64,000 nucleotides of DNA from Didemnitutus sp041906465. Its GTDB lineage: Bacteria > Verrucomicrobiota > Verrucomicrobiia > Opitutales > Opitutaceae. The stretch spans positions 310,001-374,000 of the forward strand of contig JAYRJE010000001.1 in the NCBI GenBank assembly GCA_041906465.1, read 5' to 3'. The notes below the pieces were generated by a model. It ran no database searches. It saw nothing but the letters and a program-made list of their open reading frames with translations, and was not told the origin of the DNA. This document shows, in pieces, positions 40,871 through 50,700 of this stretch (position 1 is the stretch's first letter; each line of letters opens with the position of its first letter). Position numbers and translations under genes: made by a program.

Positions 40871-41785
40871 ATGTCCGTTCCCGATCTCAACGCCGTCAGC
40901 AGCTACCTCCTCGCCCTCCAAGACACCATCTGCCAGACGCTCGAGCACGAGGACGATGGCGGCGAGTTTCGCGAGGATCGCTGGACGCGTCCCGAGGGCG
41001 GCGGCGGGCGATCACGCGTGCTGGAAAACGGCGCGGTCTTTGAAAAAGCCGGCGTGAACTTCTCGCACGTCGCGGGCAAGTCGCTCCCGCCTTCCGCCAC
41101 CGCGCACCGCCCGGAGCTTGCCGGCAAGCCCTTCCACGCCATGGGCGTCTCGCTGGTCATCCACCCGCGCAACCCCTACGTGCCCACGAGCCACATGAAC
41201 GTCCGCTTCTTCATCGCCGGCGAAGGCGAGCAGGCGATCTGGTGGTTCGGCGGCGGCTTCGATCTCACGCCCTATTACGGTTTCGAGGAGGATTGCGTGC
41301 ACTGGCACCGCGTCGCACGCGAGGCGTGCTTCCCGCACGGGGCCGATCTCTACCCGCGTTTCAAGCAATGGTGCGACGAGTATTTCTTCCTGAAGCACCG
41401 CAACGAACCGCGCGGCGTGGGCGGCCTTTTCTTCGACGACTTCAATGCCCTCGGCGCCCACGGCAGCTTCGCCTTTCTCCGCAGCGTCGGCGACGCCTAC
41501 CTGAAAGCCTACATGCCGATCGTGCAGCGGCGGAAGGCGACGCCGTTCGGCGAGCGCGAACGCGACTTTCAACTCTACCGCCGCGGACGCTACGTGGAGT
41601 TCAATCTCGTCTGGGACCGCGGCACGCACTTCGGCCTGCAAAGCGGCGGCCGCACCGAAAGCATCCTCATGTCGCTCCCGCCGCTCGTTACCTGGCGCTA
41701 CGATTTCCAGCCGAAACCCGATACGCCCGAAGCGCGGCTCTACGACGTTTTTCTGAAACCCCACGACTGGGCGAACCACTCCTAA
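40871..41785 (+). CDS. hemF: oxygen-dependent coproporphyrinogen III oxidase
   Basis: 304-residue HemF, oxidatively decarboxylating coproporphyrinogen III to protoporphyrinogen IX with O2, in the cytoplasm. Motifs: GGGGRSRVLENGAVFEKAGV, the active-site region NPYVPTSHMNVRFF with its metal-binding His, GGFDLTPYYGFEEDCVHWH, and RGVGGLFFDDF. The product ends normally. It is first of a haem cluster hemF-hemE-hemY. Presence of HemF and not only HemN implies aerobic haem synthesis. In order of reaction it acts between HemE and HemY, although it is encoded first. Start ATG 40871. Confidence 0.97.
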   Translation: MSVPDLNAVSSYLLALQDTICQTLEHEDDGGEFREDRWTRPEGGGGRSRVLENGAVFEKAGVNFSHVAGKSLPPSATAHRPELAGKPFHAMGVSLVIHPRNPYVPTSHMNVRFFIAGEGEQAIWWFGGGFDLTPYYGFEEDCVHWHRVAREACFPHGADLYPRFKQWCDEYFFLKHRNEPRGVGGLFFDDFNALGAHGSFAFLRSVGDAYLKAYMPIVQRRKATPFGERERDFQLYRRGRYVEFNLVWDRGTHFGLQSGGRTESILMSLPPLVTWRYDFQPKPDTPEARLYDVFLKPHDWANHS

Positions 41786-41837
41786 CCACCGCCGCGCTAC
41801 GCACCACTCGCTTCCCGCCACTCGCTACTTCCACGAA

Positions 41838-42863
41838 ATGACCTCCCGCGAACGTTTTCTCTCCGCCGTCAATTGCCAGCCCCTCGATCGCCCGCCGCTG
41901 TGGGTGATGCGCCAGGCCGGCCGCTACCTGCCCGAATACCGCGCGCTCAAAGCCAAGTCCTCCTTCCTCGAAATGGTGCGCACGCCGGAACTCGCCGCCG
42001 AGGTCACGCTGCAACCGCTGCGCCGCTTCGCGCTCGATGCCGCGATCATCTTCTCCGACATCCTCGTCATCCCCGAGGCGCTCGGCCAGGGCTACAAGTT
42101 TCGCGACGAAGGCGGCATCGCGATGGAATACCGCCTCGAAAACCGCGCCCAGCTCGACCGCCTCAACGTCACCGGCGTCGCCGAGCGACTCGACTACATG
42201 GCGCAGTCGCTCGCGCTCGTGAAGAAGGAGCTCAACGGCGGGCGCGCGCTGCTCGGCTTCGGCGGTTCGCCGTGGACGCTCGCCACCTACATGGTCGAAG
42301 GCGGCAGCTCGGAGGATTTCTCGCGCATCAAGGAACTGTTCTTCACCGACCGCGCGTTCTTCGACGCCTTGATGGAGAAACTGACCGCAGCGGTGATCGA
42401 GTTTTTCCACATGCAAATCCGCGCCGGCGCGGATGCCATCCAGATCTTCGACTCCTGGGGTGGCATCATCGCCGGCCAGGATTACGAAGCCGCGTCGCTC
42501 CGCTGGATGCGCCAGATCATCGCCGCGATGCCGGCGGGCTTTCCGGTGATCCTCTACGCGAAGGGCTGTCCGATGCAGCTCACTGACATGGCGTTCAGCG
42601 GTGCGAAAGTGCTCGGCGTCGACTGGACCGTCGACCTCGGCGTCGTCCGTCGTCTCGTCCCCAACAACGTCGCACTCCAAGGCAATCTCGACCCGGTGCT
42701 CATGAACACGACGCCGGACATCGTCCGGCGCGAAACGGCGCGCGTGCTCGAAACGATGCGCGGCACGAACGGCCACATTTTCAACCTCGGCCACGGCATC
42801 ATGCCCTCCGCGAAGATCGAGTGCATGCAGGCGCTCGTCGACACGGTCACGCAGTGGAAATGA
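41838..42863 (+). CDS. hemE: uroporphyrinogen decarboxylase
   Basis: 341-residue HemE, decarboxylating uroporphyrinogen III to coproporphyrinogen III. The N-terminal signature PPLWVMRQAGRYLPEYR and the second conserved region GFGGSPWTLATYMVEGG are present, as are FSDILVIPEALG and the C-terminal NLGHGIMPSAK. It begins 52 bp after hemF and is followed after 121 bp by hemY. Full length. The reaction feeds HemF. Confidence 0.97.
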   Translation: MTSRERFLSAVNCQPLDRPPLWVMRQAGRYLPEYRALKAKSSFLEMVRTPELAAEVTLQPLRRFALDAAIIFSDILVIPEALGQGYKFRDEGGIAMEYRLENRAQLDRLNVTGVAERLDYMAQSLALVKKELNGGRALLGFGGSPWTLATYMVEGGSSEDFSRIKELFFTDRAFFDALMEKLTAAVIEFFHMQIRAGADAIQIFDSWGGIIAGQDYEAASLRWMRQIIAAMPAGFPVILYAKGCPMQLTDMAFSGAKVLGVDWTVDLGVVRRLVPNNVALQGNLDPVLMNTTPDIVRRETARVLETMRGTNGHIFNLGHGIMPSAKIECMQALVDTVTQWK

Positions 42864-42984
42864 ACCCAGCCCGGCCCAACCTCCGGACCATCTTCTCGCC
42901 GGTGGGGCGAACCGTTCCGGTGAGCCGCGGGTTGATCTCGGCTCGTCGGGGACGACTCGCCCGCCCCTGATACCGCACCTTCTC

Positions 42985-44397
42985 ATGAGCACCTCGAATC
43001 CGCAAAAATCAGTCGCGATCATCGGCGCCGGCATCGCCGGCCTCACGGCGGCCTACCGGCTGCACGAGCGCGGCTTTCGCGTGAAGGTATTCGAGCGCGC
43101 CGCGCAGACCGGCGGCGCGATTCGCACGATCCGCGAAGACGGCTGGCTCGCCGAAGCGGGCCCCAACTCCGTCCAGTTCGGCGCCCCCGAGCTCAAGAAA
43201 CTCGTCGCGGATATCGGCCTCGAGCCCGATCTGCAGATCGCGAACGAAGCGGCGAAGAAGCGCTTCATCGTCCGCAACGGCTGGTTCATGCCGGTGCCGA
43301 TGGGCCCCGGTCAATTTCTCCGCACGCCACTCTGGGGTTTCCGCACCAAGCTCTCCCTCTTCACCGAACTCTTCACCCGGCCGCGCGTCCGCAACACCGA
43401 CGTCAGCCTGGCCGAGCTCGTTCGCTCGCACTACACCCAGGACCTCGTCGACTACGCGGTGAATCCCCTCGTGGCCGGCATCTACGCCGGCGATCCGGAA
43501 AAACTCTCCGTCAAAAACGCCTTCCCGAGTCTCTGGGAAGCCGAACGCCTCAAAGGTTCGCTTCCGCGCGGTTTTATCGCGGCCGCCAAAGCCAGACGCG
43601 CCGCCGGCGCTCCGAAGAAAAAGGGGCCGACGCCACTCGTCTCGTTCCGTCTCGGCCTGCAGCAACTCACCGACACGATCGCCGCGCGACTGCCCGCCGG
43701 CTCCGTGGAGCTGAACACGAACGTCGAAACGATCATCCCCGGGACGCCTCACCGCCTGGTCTGCTCGCGCGGCACCGAGAAATGCGGCGGCGAATTCGAT
43801 TTCGTCGTGCTGGCCGTGCCCGCGACCGCGCTGGCTCAACTCACGTTCGGCACCCTCGGCGAGCGCCCGCTCGCCACCCTCGATACCATCACGCACCCGC
43901 CGGTGTCTTCGCTCTTCCTCGGCTTCAAGCGCGAAGACGTCACGCATCCGCTCGACGGTTTCGGCGGCTTGACGCCGGAAAAAGAGCGGCGCGACGTGCT
44001 CGGCATTCTGTTTTCGTCGACGCTGTTCCCGGGTCGTGCGCCCGCGGGCCACGTCGCCCTCACCGTCTTCGCCGGCGGCATGCGCCAACCGGAGCACGCC
44101 CGTTTGAGCACCGACCAGCTCCTCGAACGCGTCGATCGCGACCTGCGCGAACTCGTCGGCGTGAAGGGGAAGCCGGTCTTCGTGAAGCACTCGTTCTGGC
44201 CGCGGGCGATTCCGCAATACCAGATCGGCTACGAGCGCCACTTCGAAACCATGGCCCGCGTCGAGGACGGCGCCCCGGGGATCTTCATCGGCGGCCAGTG
44301 CCGCGACGGCATCTCGCTCCCCGATTGCTGCAAGAGCGGCGAAAAACTCGCGGCCCGCGTCCTCGAGACCGCCGCCAAGGCAACGGCTTCCTCCTGA
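42985..44397 (+). CDS. hemG: protoporphyrinogen oxidase (HemY type)
   Basis: 470-residue FAD-dependent, oxygen-using protoporphyrinogen (or coproporphyrinogen) IX oxidase of the HemY type, last step before ferrochelatase. The N-terminal FAD motif VAIIGAGIAGLTAAYRLHERG (dinucleotide-binding Gly pattern) and the family region GGAIRTIREDGWLAEAGPNS are clear. The C-terminal FAD region reads GAPGIFIGGQCRDGISLPDC. Some bacterial HemY act in the coproporphyrin-dependent path, but hemF upstream argues for the protoporphyrin route. No ferrochelatase gene is in the window. The symbol hemG is used here for the HemY-type enzyme. Confidence 0.93.
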   Translation: MSTSNPQKSVAIIGAGIAGLTAAYRLHERGFRVKVFERAAQTGGAIRTIREDGWLAEAGPNSVQFGAPELKKLVADIGLEPDLQIANEAAKKRFIVRNGWFMPVPMGPGQFLRTPLWGFRTKLSLFTELFTRPRVRNTDVSLAELVRSHYTQDLVDYAVNPLVAGIYAGDPEKLSVKNAFPSLWEAERLKGSLPRGFIAAAKARRAAGAPKKKGPTPLVSFRLGLQQLTDTIAARLPAGSVELNTNVETIIPGTPHRLVCSRGTEKCGGEFDFVVLAVPATALAQLTFGTLGERPLATLDTITHPPVSSLFLGFKREDVTHPLDGFGGLTPEKERRDVLGILFSSTLFPGRAPAGHVALTVFAGGMRQPEHARLSTDQLLERVDRDLRELVGVKGKPVFVKHSFWPRAIPQYQIGYERHFETMARVEDGAPGIFIGGQCRDGISLPDCCKSGEKLAARVLETAAKATASS

Positions 44398-44714
44398 TCG
44401 ACGCTTTCTTTCGCCCTGCCTGCGGCAAGGAGGCAGGCGCACATGGCCGCGACGCACTCCAAGGTCCCCGGAGCAACGCGACACGGTCGACGAGACGTGG
44501 CTCCACGCGGTCAGCCTGAGCCCAAGTGCAGAACTGTTTCTGCGGCGCGCCACCGGGGAGAAAATCCCCTACTCTTTGTTTCCAGCTCGACAGCGAAGCA
44601 GCGTATTTTTGATCCTCTGACCTTGCGTCGAGGAAACCGCCCACCGGGCGGACGCAGCGTCGGCACACGCCGAATGGGCCGCTGCGGATTCGCCGACGGA
44701 ATCCGTCTTCTCCC
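44398..44714 (+). other. 317-bp gap upstream of the giant secreted protein gene
   Basis: No ORF here looks coding. It contains an AT-richer stretch near 44575-44625 (TTTGTTTCC...GTATTTTTGATCC) where a promoter could lie, though no good hexamer pair is seen. A perfect 6-bp hairpin CCGCCC-ACC-GGGCGG is at 44639-44653. The rest probably forms the leader of the 7.8-kb gene. Confidence 0.4.
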
Positions 44715-47700
44715 ATGCCTGCTTCGCGCTCTCTCTCGCTGTGCAATTTTATCCGCGTGGCCTTCGTGCTGCTCGGTTCGCTCCTGCTCGCCCGCCTGGC
44801 GCATGGGCAAACCAACATCGCCCCCCAGTTCACGACCCAACCCGCCGACGTCAGCACCTACGATGGGTATTTCGCGACGTTCTCCGCAGCTGCAACAGGC
44901 ACCCCCAGCCCGACCTACCGCTGGCAGATGCGGACCACTGCCAGCGCGGAATGGACTGACCTCACCAATACCGGCGGCTTCTCCGGCGCCGACACGTCCT
45001 GGCTCAGCTTCAGTGCGCGCTACGCGCTGAACGGCTACGAATTCCGCTGCCAGGCAACGAACTCCGAGGCGACCGTCGCGAGCAGCGCCGCGCGGCTCAC
45101 CGTCGTGCCGCAAAAACCGTCGATCTTTTCCAACCTCCCGTCGACGGTCTACAGCGCCACCGGCCTCAGTGTCACGTTCACGGCGAGTGTGGGCGGGACG
45201 GCGCCACTGACCTTCACCTGGCGCTTCAACGGCACACCGATCCCCGGGGCCACCAGCTCCACCCTGACTTTGAGCGACCTTCAGCCCGCCCACGCAGGCA
45301 AATACTCGTTTGTCGCCACGAACGTCGCCGGCTCCACGACGAGCACCGACTCGACCCTCGCGCTCGTCGGCCCCCCCACGATCGCAAGCGCACCGACCGC
45401 CGTGGTCGTCGCCCTCGGCGAGAGCTTCCAACTCAGCGCGACGGTAACCAGCGGCTCGAACGCACCTGTTTCCTACCAATGGTATCGCGACGACCAGCCG
45501 ATTGCCGGGGCCACGTCGAGCACCTACTCGGCTTCAAACGTCGATACCTCCGCGGCCGGCTCCTACCGCCTCACGGCGACGAACGTCGCCGGCAGTGTTT
45601 CGACCGCCCCGGCCACGGTCGAGGTCGTGCAAGGTCGCGCGCCTTCCGTCGGCATCAGCATCTCCGGCAGTCAGGTGGAAGGGCAGACCACAACCCTCCA
45701 AGGCAACCCTTACGCCGGCACCGGGCCCTTCACCTACCAATGGTATCGTAACCGCGTCGCACTCCCGGGCGAAACCGGTCCGACGTTGACCTTGGCCAAC
45801 CTGAGCCCCGCGCTCCTCGGCGAATACATCATCGCCGTCCAGGGCGCCACCGGCGCGAAACTCAGCGGAACGGTCCAGCTCGACCTGGCCAATCCCACCG
45901 GCTCCGCGCCCACGACGGATTGGGTCGGCTACGCCGAGAGCGCGGGCGTCCACTATTTCGCCTTCGCCGACACCCCCCGCGTGGAGCGCTATGACCGCAC
46001 GACCGGCTCCTGGCTGGCGAGCTTCGCGCTTTCCGCGCCACCCAAGGCAATCGCCGCCAACGCCGACTACGTCGTCGTCGCGAGCGCACGCCAACTCGTG
46101 CGGTATGACCGCACCCTGGGACAGCCCTTCGTCCTCGCCAATTTTTCCGAGGACGTGCGCGCCATCGGTTTCCTCCGTGGCTTCCTCGTGAGCATCACCG
46201 CGAGCTCCACCTTCTCCACCCCGACGGTGCGCGTTCATCGGGTAACCGATGGTCAGGTGCTCAGCACGACGCAGGATTATCAGTTCTCGCGGAGCGCCTA
46301 CACCTTCGATGATGCCGGCGGACGCCTGGTCGGGCTGAACTACCCTTCGCTTCGCTCCGTCACGCTGCTCGCCGACGGCACCGGCTGGCAGTCGGCCGGC
46401 AGCATCTCGACCACCACTGATTCCGCGCGGTTTCCTCTCGTCGGCTCACGCCGCTACGCGATCCAGCAGTTAGGTTCGGTGTGCGATCTCGACGCGAGCG
46501 CCAACGTCGCCCACGCCGGCAGCGCCGTCGACGACGCCGTCGATGACGGCGCCGGCGGATACTTCGTGCTGCGTCGTGGCAGCGTCGTCCACCTCGACGC
46601 CTCGTGGCGCGAGCTCGCCAGCAAGACCATCACCCGCCGCGGCTCGCGACTGGCATTCGACGGCTCGGACCTGTTCGTCTTTGCGCAGCCCCGCAGCGGG
46701 AGCGTGCCCGCCGTGGAGAGGATCTCCCCCAACGATCTCACGCCGCCGATTGTTGCTCCGGCCCAGCCGGCGGGCAGTGTCGCTGTTCTCTCGCCGCAGA
46801 TCGAGGTTTCCCCTGACGGCATCGTTCATATCTTCAGCAAACTCCACGGCAACGTGCTCCGGTGGTCCGCCGCGACGTGGAATTACCTGCCGGGCCTGCC
46901 GCTCGCCGGAATGCCCAGCGGTTTCGCCCTCTCCGCCGCACACGGCGCCTTCTACTACAATTCCGGCATGCGCATCGCGCGCGGCGATCTGGCGACGGGC
47001 GGGTATGCGCCCGTCGCAACCGGCATTTTCCGCGCCGACACGCTCACGACGGGCGGCCCGTGGTTGTTCGACGTCGAGGAACCACTGACCTCATTCGGTT
47101 CGGGCCGGGAAATCGTCGTGCGCGACCGCGACTTGCAGGTCCGGTCACGCTTCGCCAGCGACGCCCAGGCGCTGGTGTGGTCCGAGGCGCAACAGGCCCT
47201 CGTCGCGCTCACTGGCACATCGCTGTATCGTTTCGGCTTCGACGCCTCGGGGGCACGGATCTCAAACCGAACTCCAGTCAGCCTGCTCAACTCGGCGAGC
47301 CCGCCGGTGCGAGTTTCCCCACTCGGCACGCAAGTCCTGCTCGGCAACGGCAGGATCTACGACCTCGCCGGCACCGACCAGCAAGTCGGGACCATCCTCG
47401 GCAGTTTCGTCGACGCCGTCTGGACCCCCGCGCGCCTGATCGTGCTGCGCCCGCACCTGACCGGCTCTCGTCTCGTTGCCTATCGCACGAGCGATTTCAG
47501 CGAAGTGGCGAGCGTCGTCGTTCCCAGCCGCCCCGAGCGGATTTTCCTGCTCAAAGCCGATCGCGTCCTCCTCGTGACCGCCGATGCCTCGAGTGTGCCC
47601 GAATTCCGCATGTTCGCCGCGCTCGATCTCGCCCCGATCGATCCCTCGGACGCCAACGCGCGCCTCGCCTTCAACGAGGAACCCGCGCCCGTTTCCGGCA

Positions 47701-50700
47701 TGCTTGGCACACCGGTTATCCTCCAAGCCTCCACGCGCGGCGGCCCGTTGCCGAATTTCCGCTGGCAACGCCGCGAGGCCGGCTCCGAAACCTGGGTGGA
47801 CCTGAGCGACGGCGAAACCTTCAGCGGCACCCAATCCGCCCAGCTGCTCATCCGCAGCCTCGGCGAGGCCGACGCTCGCGCGCAGTTCCGCGTCATCGCC
47901 ACCAGCACCGCCGGTCAGATCGTGTCCCGCTTCATCTCCACCGCCCCGGGTGGCGTCGCGCGCGCCACCGGCGTCGCTTCCGCGAACCACTCCGTCGTCT
48001 GGCGCGAAGACGGCTCCGCCTGGACGATGGGCATCGGCAACGGCTTGGCGGACGGCACGGCGGAACGCCGCTATCAACCGGTGCAGGTCGCCTCCGACAT
48101 CGCCGTCGCGACCGCCGGCAACTACGCCACTCTGCTCCTCGATCGCACCGGCCGACTTTTCGGCACCGCCGGTTACGGGAGCAGCCCCGGGATGGTGGCG
48201 AACGACGTGGTGCGCGCATCGGTTGACGGCTCTTCGGTGCTGTTCCTTAAATCGAACGGCGAACTGTGGGGACGCGGCCTCTCGGTCAACGGGCGCCTCG
48301 GCCATCGGGCCCTCGCTCTGGCGCAGACGGACACCCCGGTGCTTGTCGCCCGTGGCGTCGCTGAGTTTGCCGCCGGCAGCGAGTATACGCTCTACGTGCT
48401 CGCCGACGGCACACTCTGGGCCATGGGCCGCAATAACTGGGGAGAACTCGGCGTCGGCCCGACCGATCCGAACCTCACCGTGGCCAAGCAGGTCGCTCAG
48501 GACGTCCGTGGCGTATGGGCCGCCGGCACCCACTCGGTTTTTCTCCAAGCGGACGGCACGCTCTGGGGCATGGGCCGCAATACCACCGGCCAACTCGGCC
48601 AGGGCGAGAACGTCGCCTCGTCGAACACTCCCGTGCTGATCGCCTCCGGCGTGCGCACCGCGGCGGTCGGCGCCGCACACACGCTGATCCTCAAGAAAGA
48701 CGGCACCGTCTGGGCCTGCGGCGACAACACGACCGGCGCCCTCGGTGACGGCACGCTGACGACACGATTCCAGCCCACCCAAGTCGCGGCGGACGCCGTG
48801 GCCATCGCCTGTTCCGCCTACGGCAGCTGGCTGCTCAAGGCCGATGGCTCGCTCTGGGGAACCGGTTCCCGCAGCGACGGTGTCTTCGGTGGCGACTCAA
48901 CCGGTCCGTCCACCTTGAAAGTCTGGACGCTGGTCGACTCCGGTCTGCCAGTGGCAACGACGGACACGCCAACCTCACTCGCCGCAACCAACGCTCCGGG
49001 CGCCGCCCTGCTCGGATGGCGCCCCGTCCGCGGCGCCTTGCGCTACGAAATTTTCCGCAGCGAGGCCGACGACGTGGCCACCGCCGTGAAAATTGGCGAG
49101 ACGCTCGACGCGTGGCCGGCCTTCGCCGATCGCAGCGGCACGGTGGACCGCGACTACCGCTACTGGACGCGGCCGGTTACCCTCGGCGGCCCGACGAATT
49201 TTTCGAATGTCGCCGTCGGCCGGCAGATCGGACCGCGCGCCGCGACGATCACGACCCAATCCACCAATGGCATGCCCGGCACGAACGGTGGCGTGTTGCT
49301 CACCGTCGACGTGGAAGGCAACCCGCGTCCGACTTTCCGCTGGCAACGTTACGATGCCGACGCAGCGCAATGGATCGATTGCGAGGAAAGCTATCCCTTC
49401 ACCAACACCCGCACCGACAGCCTCTCGATTGCCATACCTCAAACCTTCGTCGGCGTGCAGTTCCGGTGCGTCATCGCCAACCCGCTCGGCACCGTCATCA
49501 GCACCCCGGTGACTGTGCAGGCCAGGTCCACCGACTACCCGACATCGCTGTATATCGAACCGACGGACCAGACGGTGCCGATCAACTACGACGCAGGCTT
49601 CAGCGCGGTGGTTCAAGGTTCCTACGTATTCACCTATCAATGGGAGAAAGACCGCGTGCCGATCACCGGTGCGACCGATTCCTACCTCGCGATTCGGAAA
49701 GTCACTGACGCTGACGCCGGCAGCTATCGTTGCCGCATCACGATGGACGGCGCGCGCGAAATCATCTCGCGCGAGGCGGTGCTCACCGTCGCGCCGGCAA
49801 TCCCGGCCGTGTCGCTCGACGCGGCTGCGACTTCCGGCTTCTTCATCGACGCGCGCACGACCGCGATGGCATTCGGCACCAACTCCGACTACCAGCTGGG
49901 CATCAACACCGGCGCGGCCGTCACCGCTCCGACCGCGTTGCCCTACGGCTGGCCCGACCCTCTCGTTCGTGTGCGCACGGGCGGTCAACACACGATCGTG
50001 ATCAGCTCGATCGGCAACTGCTACGCGACCGGCGTGGGCACCAACGGCAGCTTCGGCGACGGACGCAACCGCGGGCGCTCGAGCCTCTGGCCGCTCGACT
50101 TCGTTGCCGCCGACGTCGCCACCGGCACCGCCCACAGTCTGTTCCTGTCCACCACCGGGGTGCTCTACAGCGCGGGACAAAATGAGTCCGGCCAGCTCGG
50201 GCTCGGCCACACCACCATGCAAGGCGCGCGCGCGCAGGTGACCACCGAGGTCCGCGCGGTTTTCGCCCGCGGCAACACCTCCTTCTTCATCAAGGGCGAC
50301 GACTCGCTCTGGGCCATGGGGGCGAACGCTTCCGGTCAACTCGGCGACAACTCCACGACAAATCGCCTCAGCCCCGTCCCCATTGCCACCGGCGTGCGCT
50401 CGGTCGCACCGGGCCCCAACCATACGCTGTTCGTGAAATGGGATGGCACGCTGTGGGGCATGGGCGCGAATCTTGACGGCAGCCTCGGCACCGCTCCCGC
50501 GCAGGTGCTTTCGCCGGTCCAACTCGCCAGCGGCGTCACCCACGCCGCCGTCGGAGCCGCGCATTCCGTTTACCTGAAAAACGACGGCACGCTCTGGACC
50601 ATGGGCCGCAACGACCGCGGTCAACAAGGCGATGGCACCCTCAACCCGGTTACCATCGCCCGCCAACTGGCCGCCAACGTTTCGAACCTTGCCGCTGGCG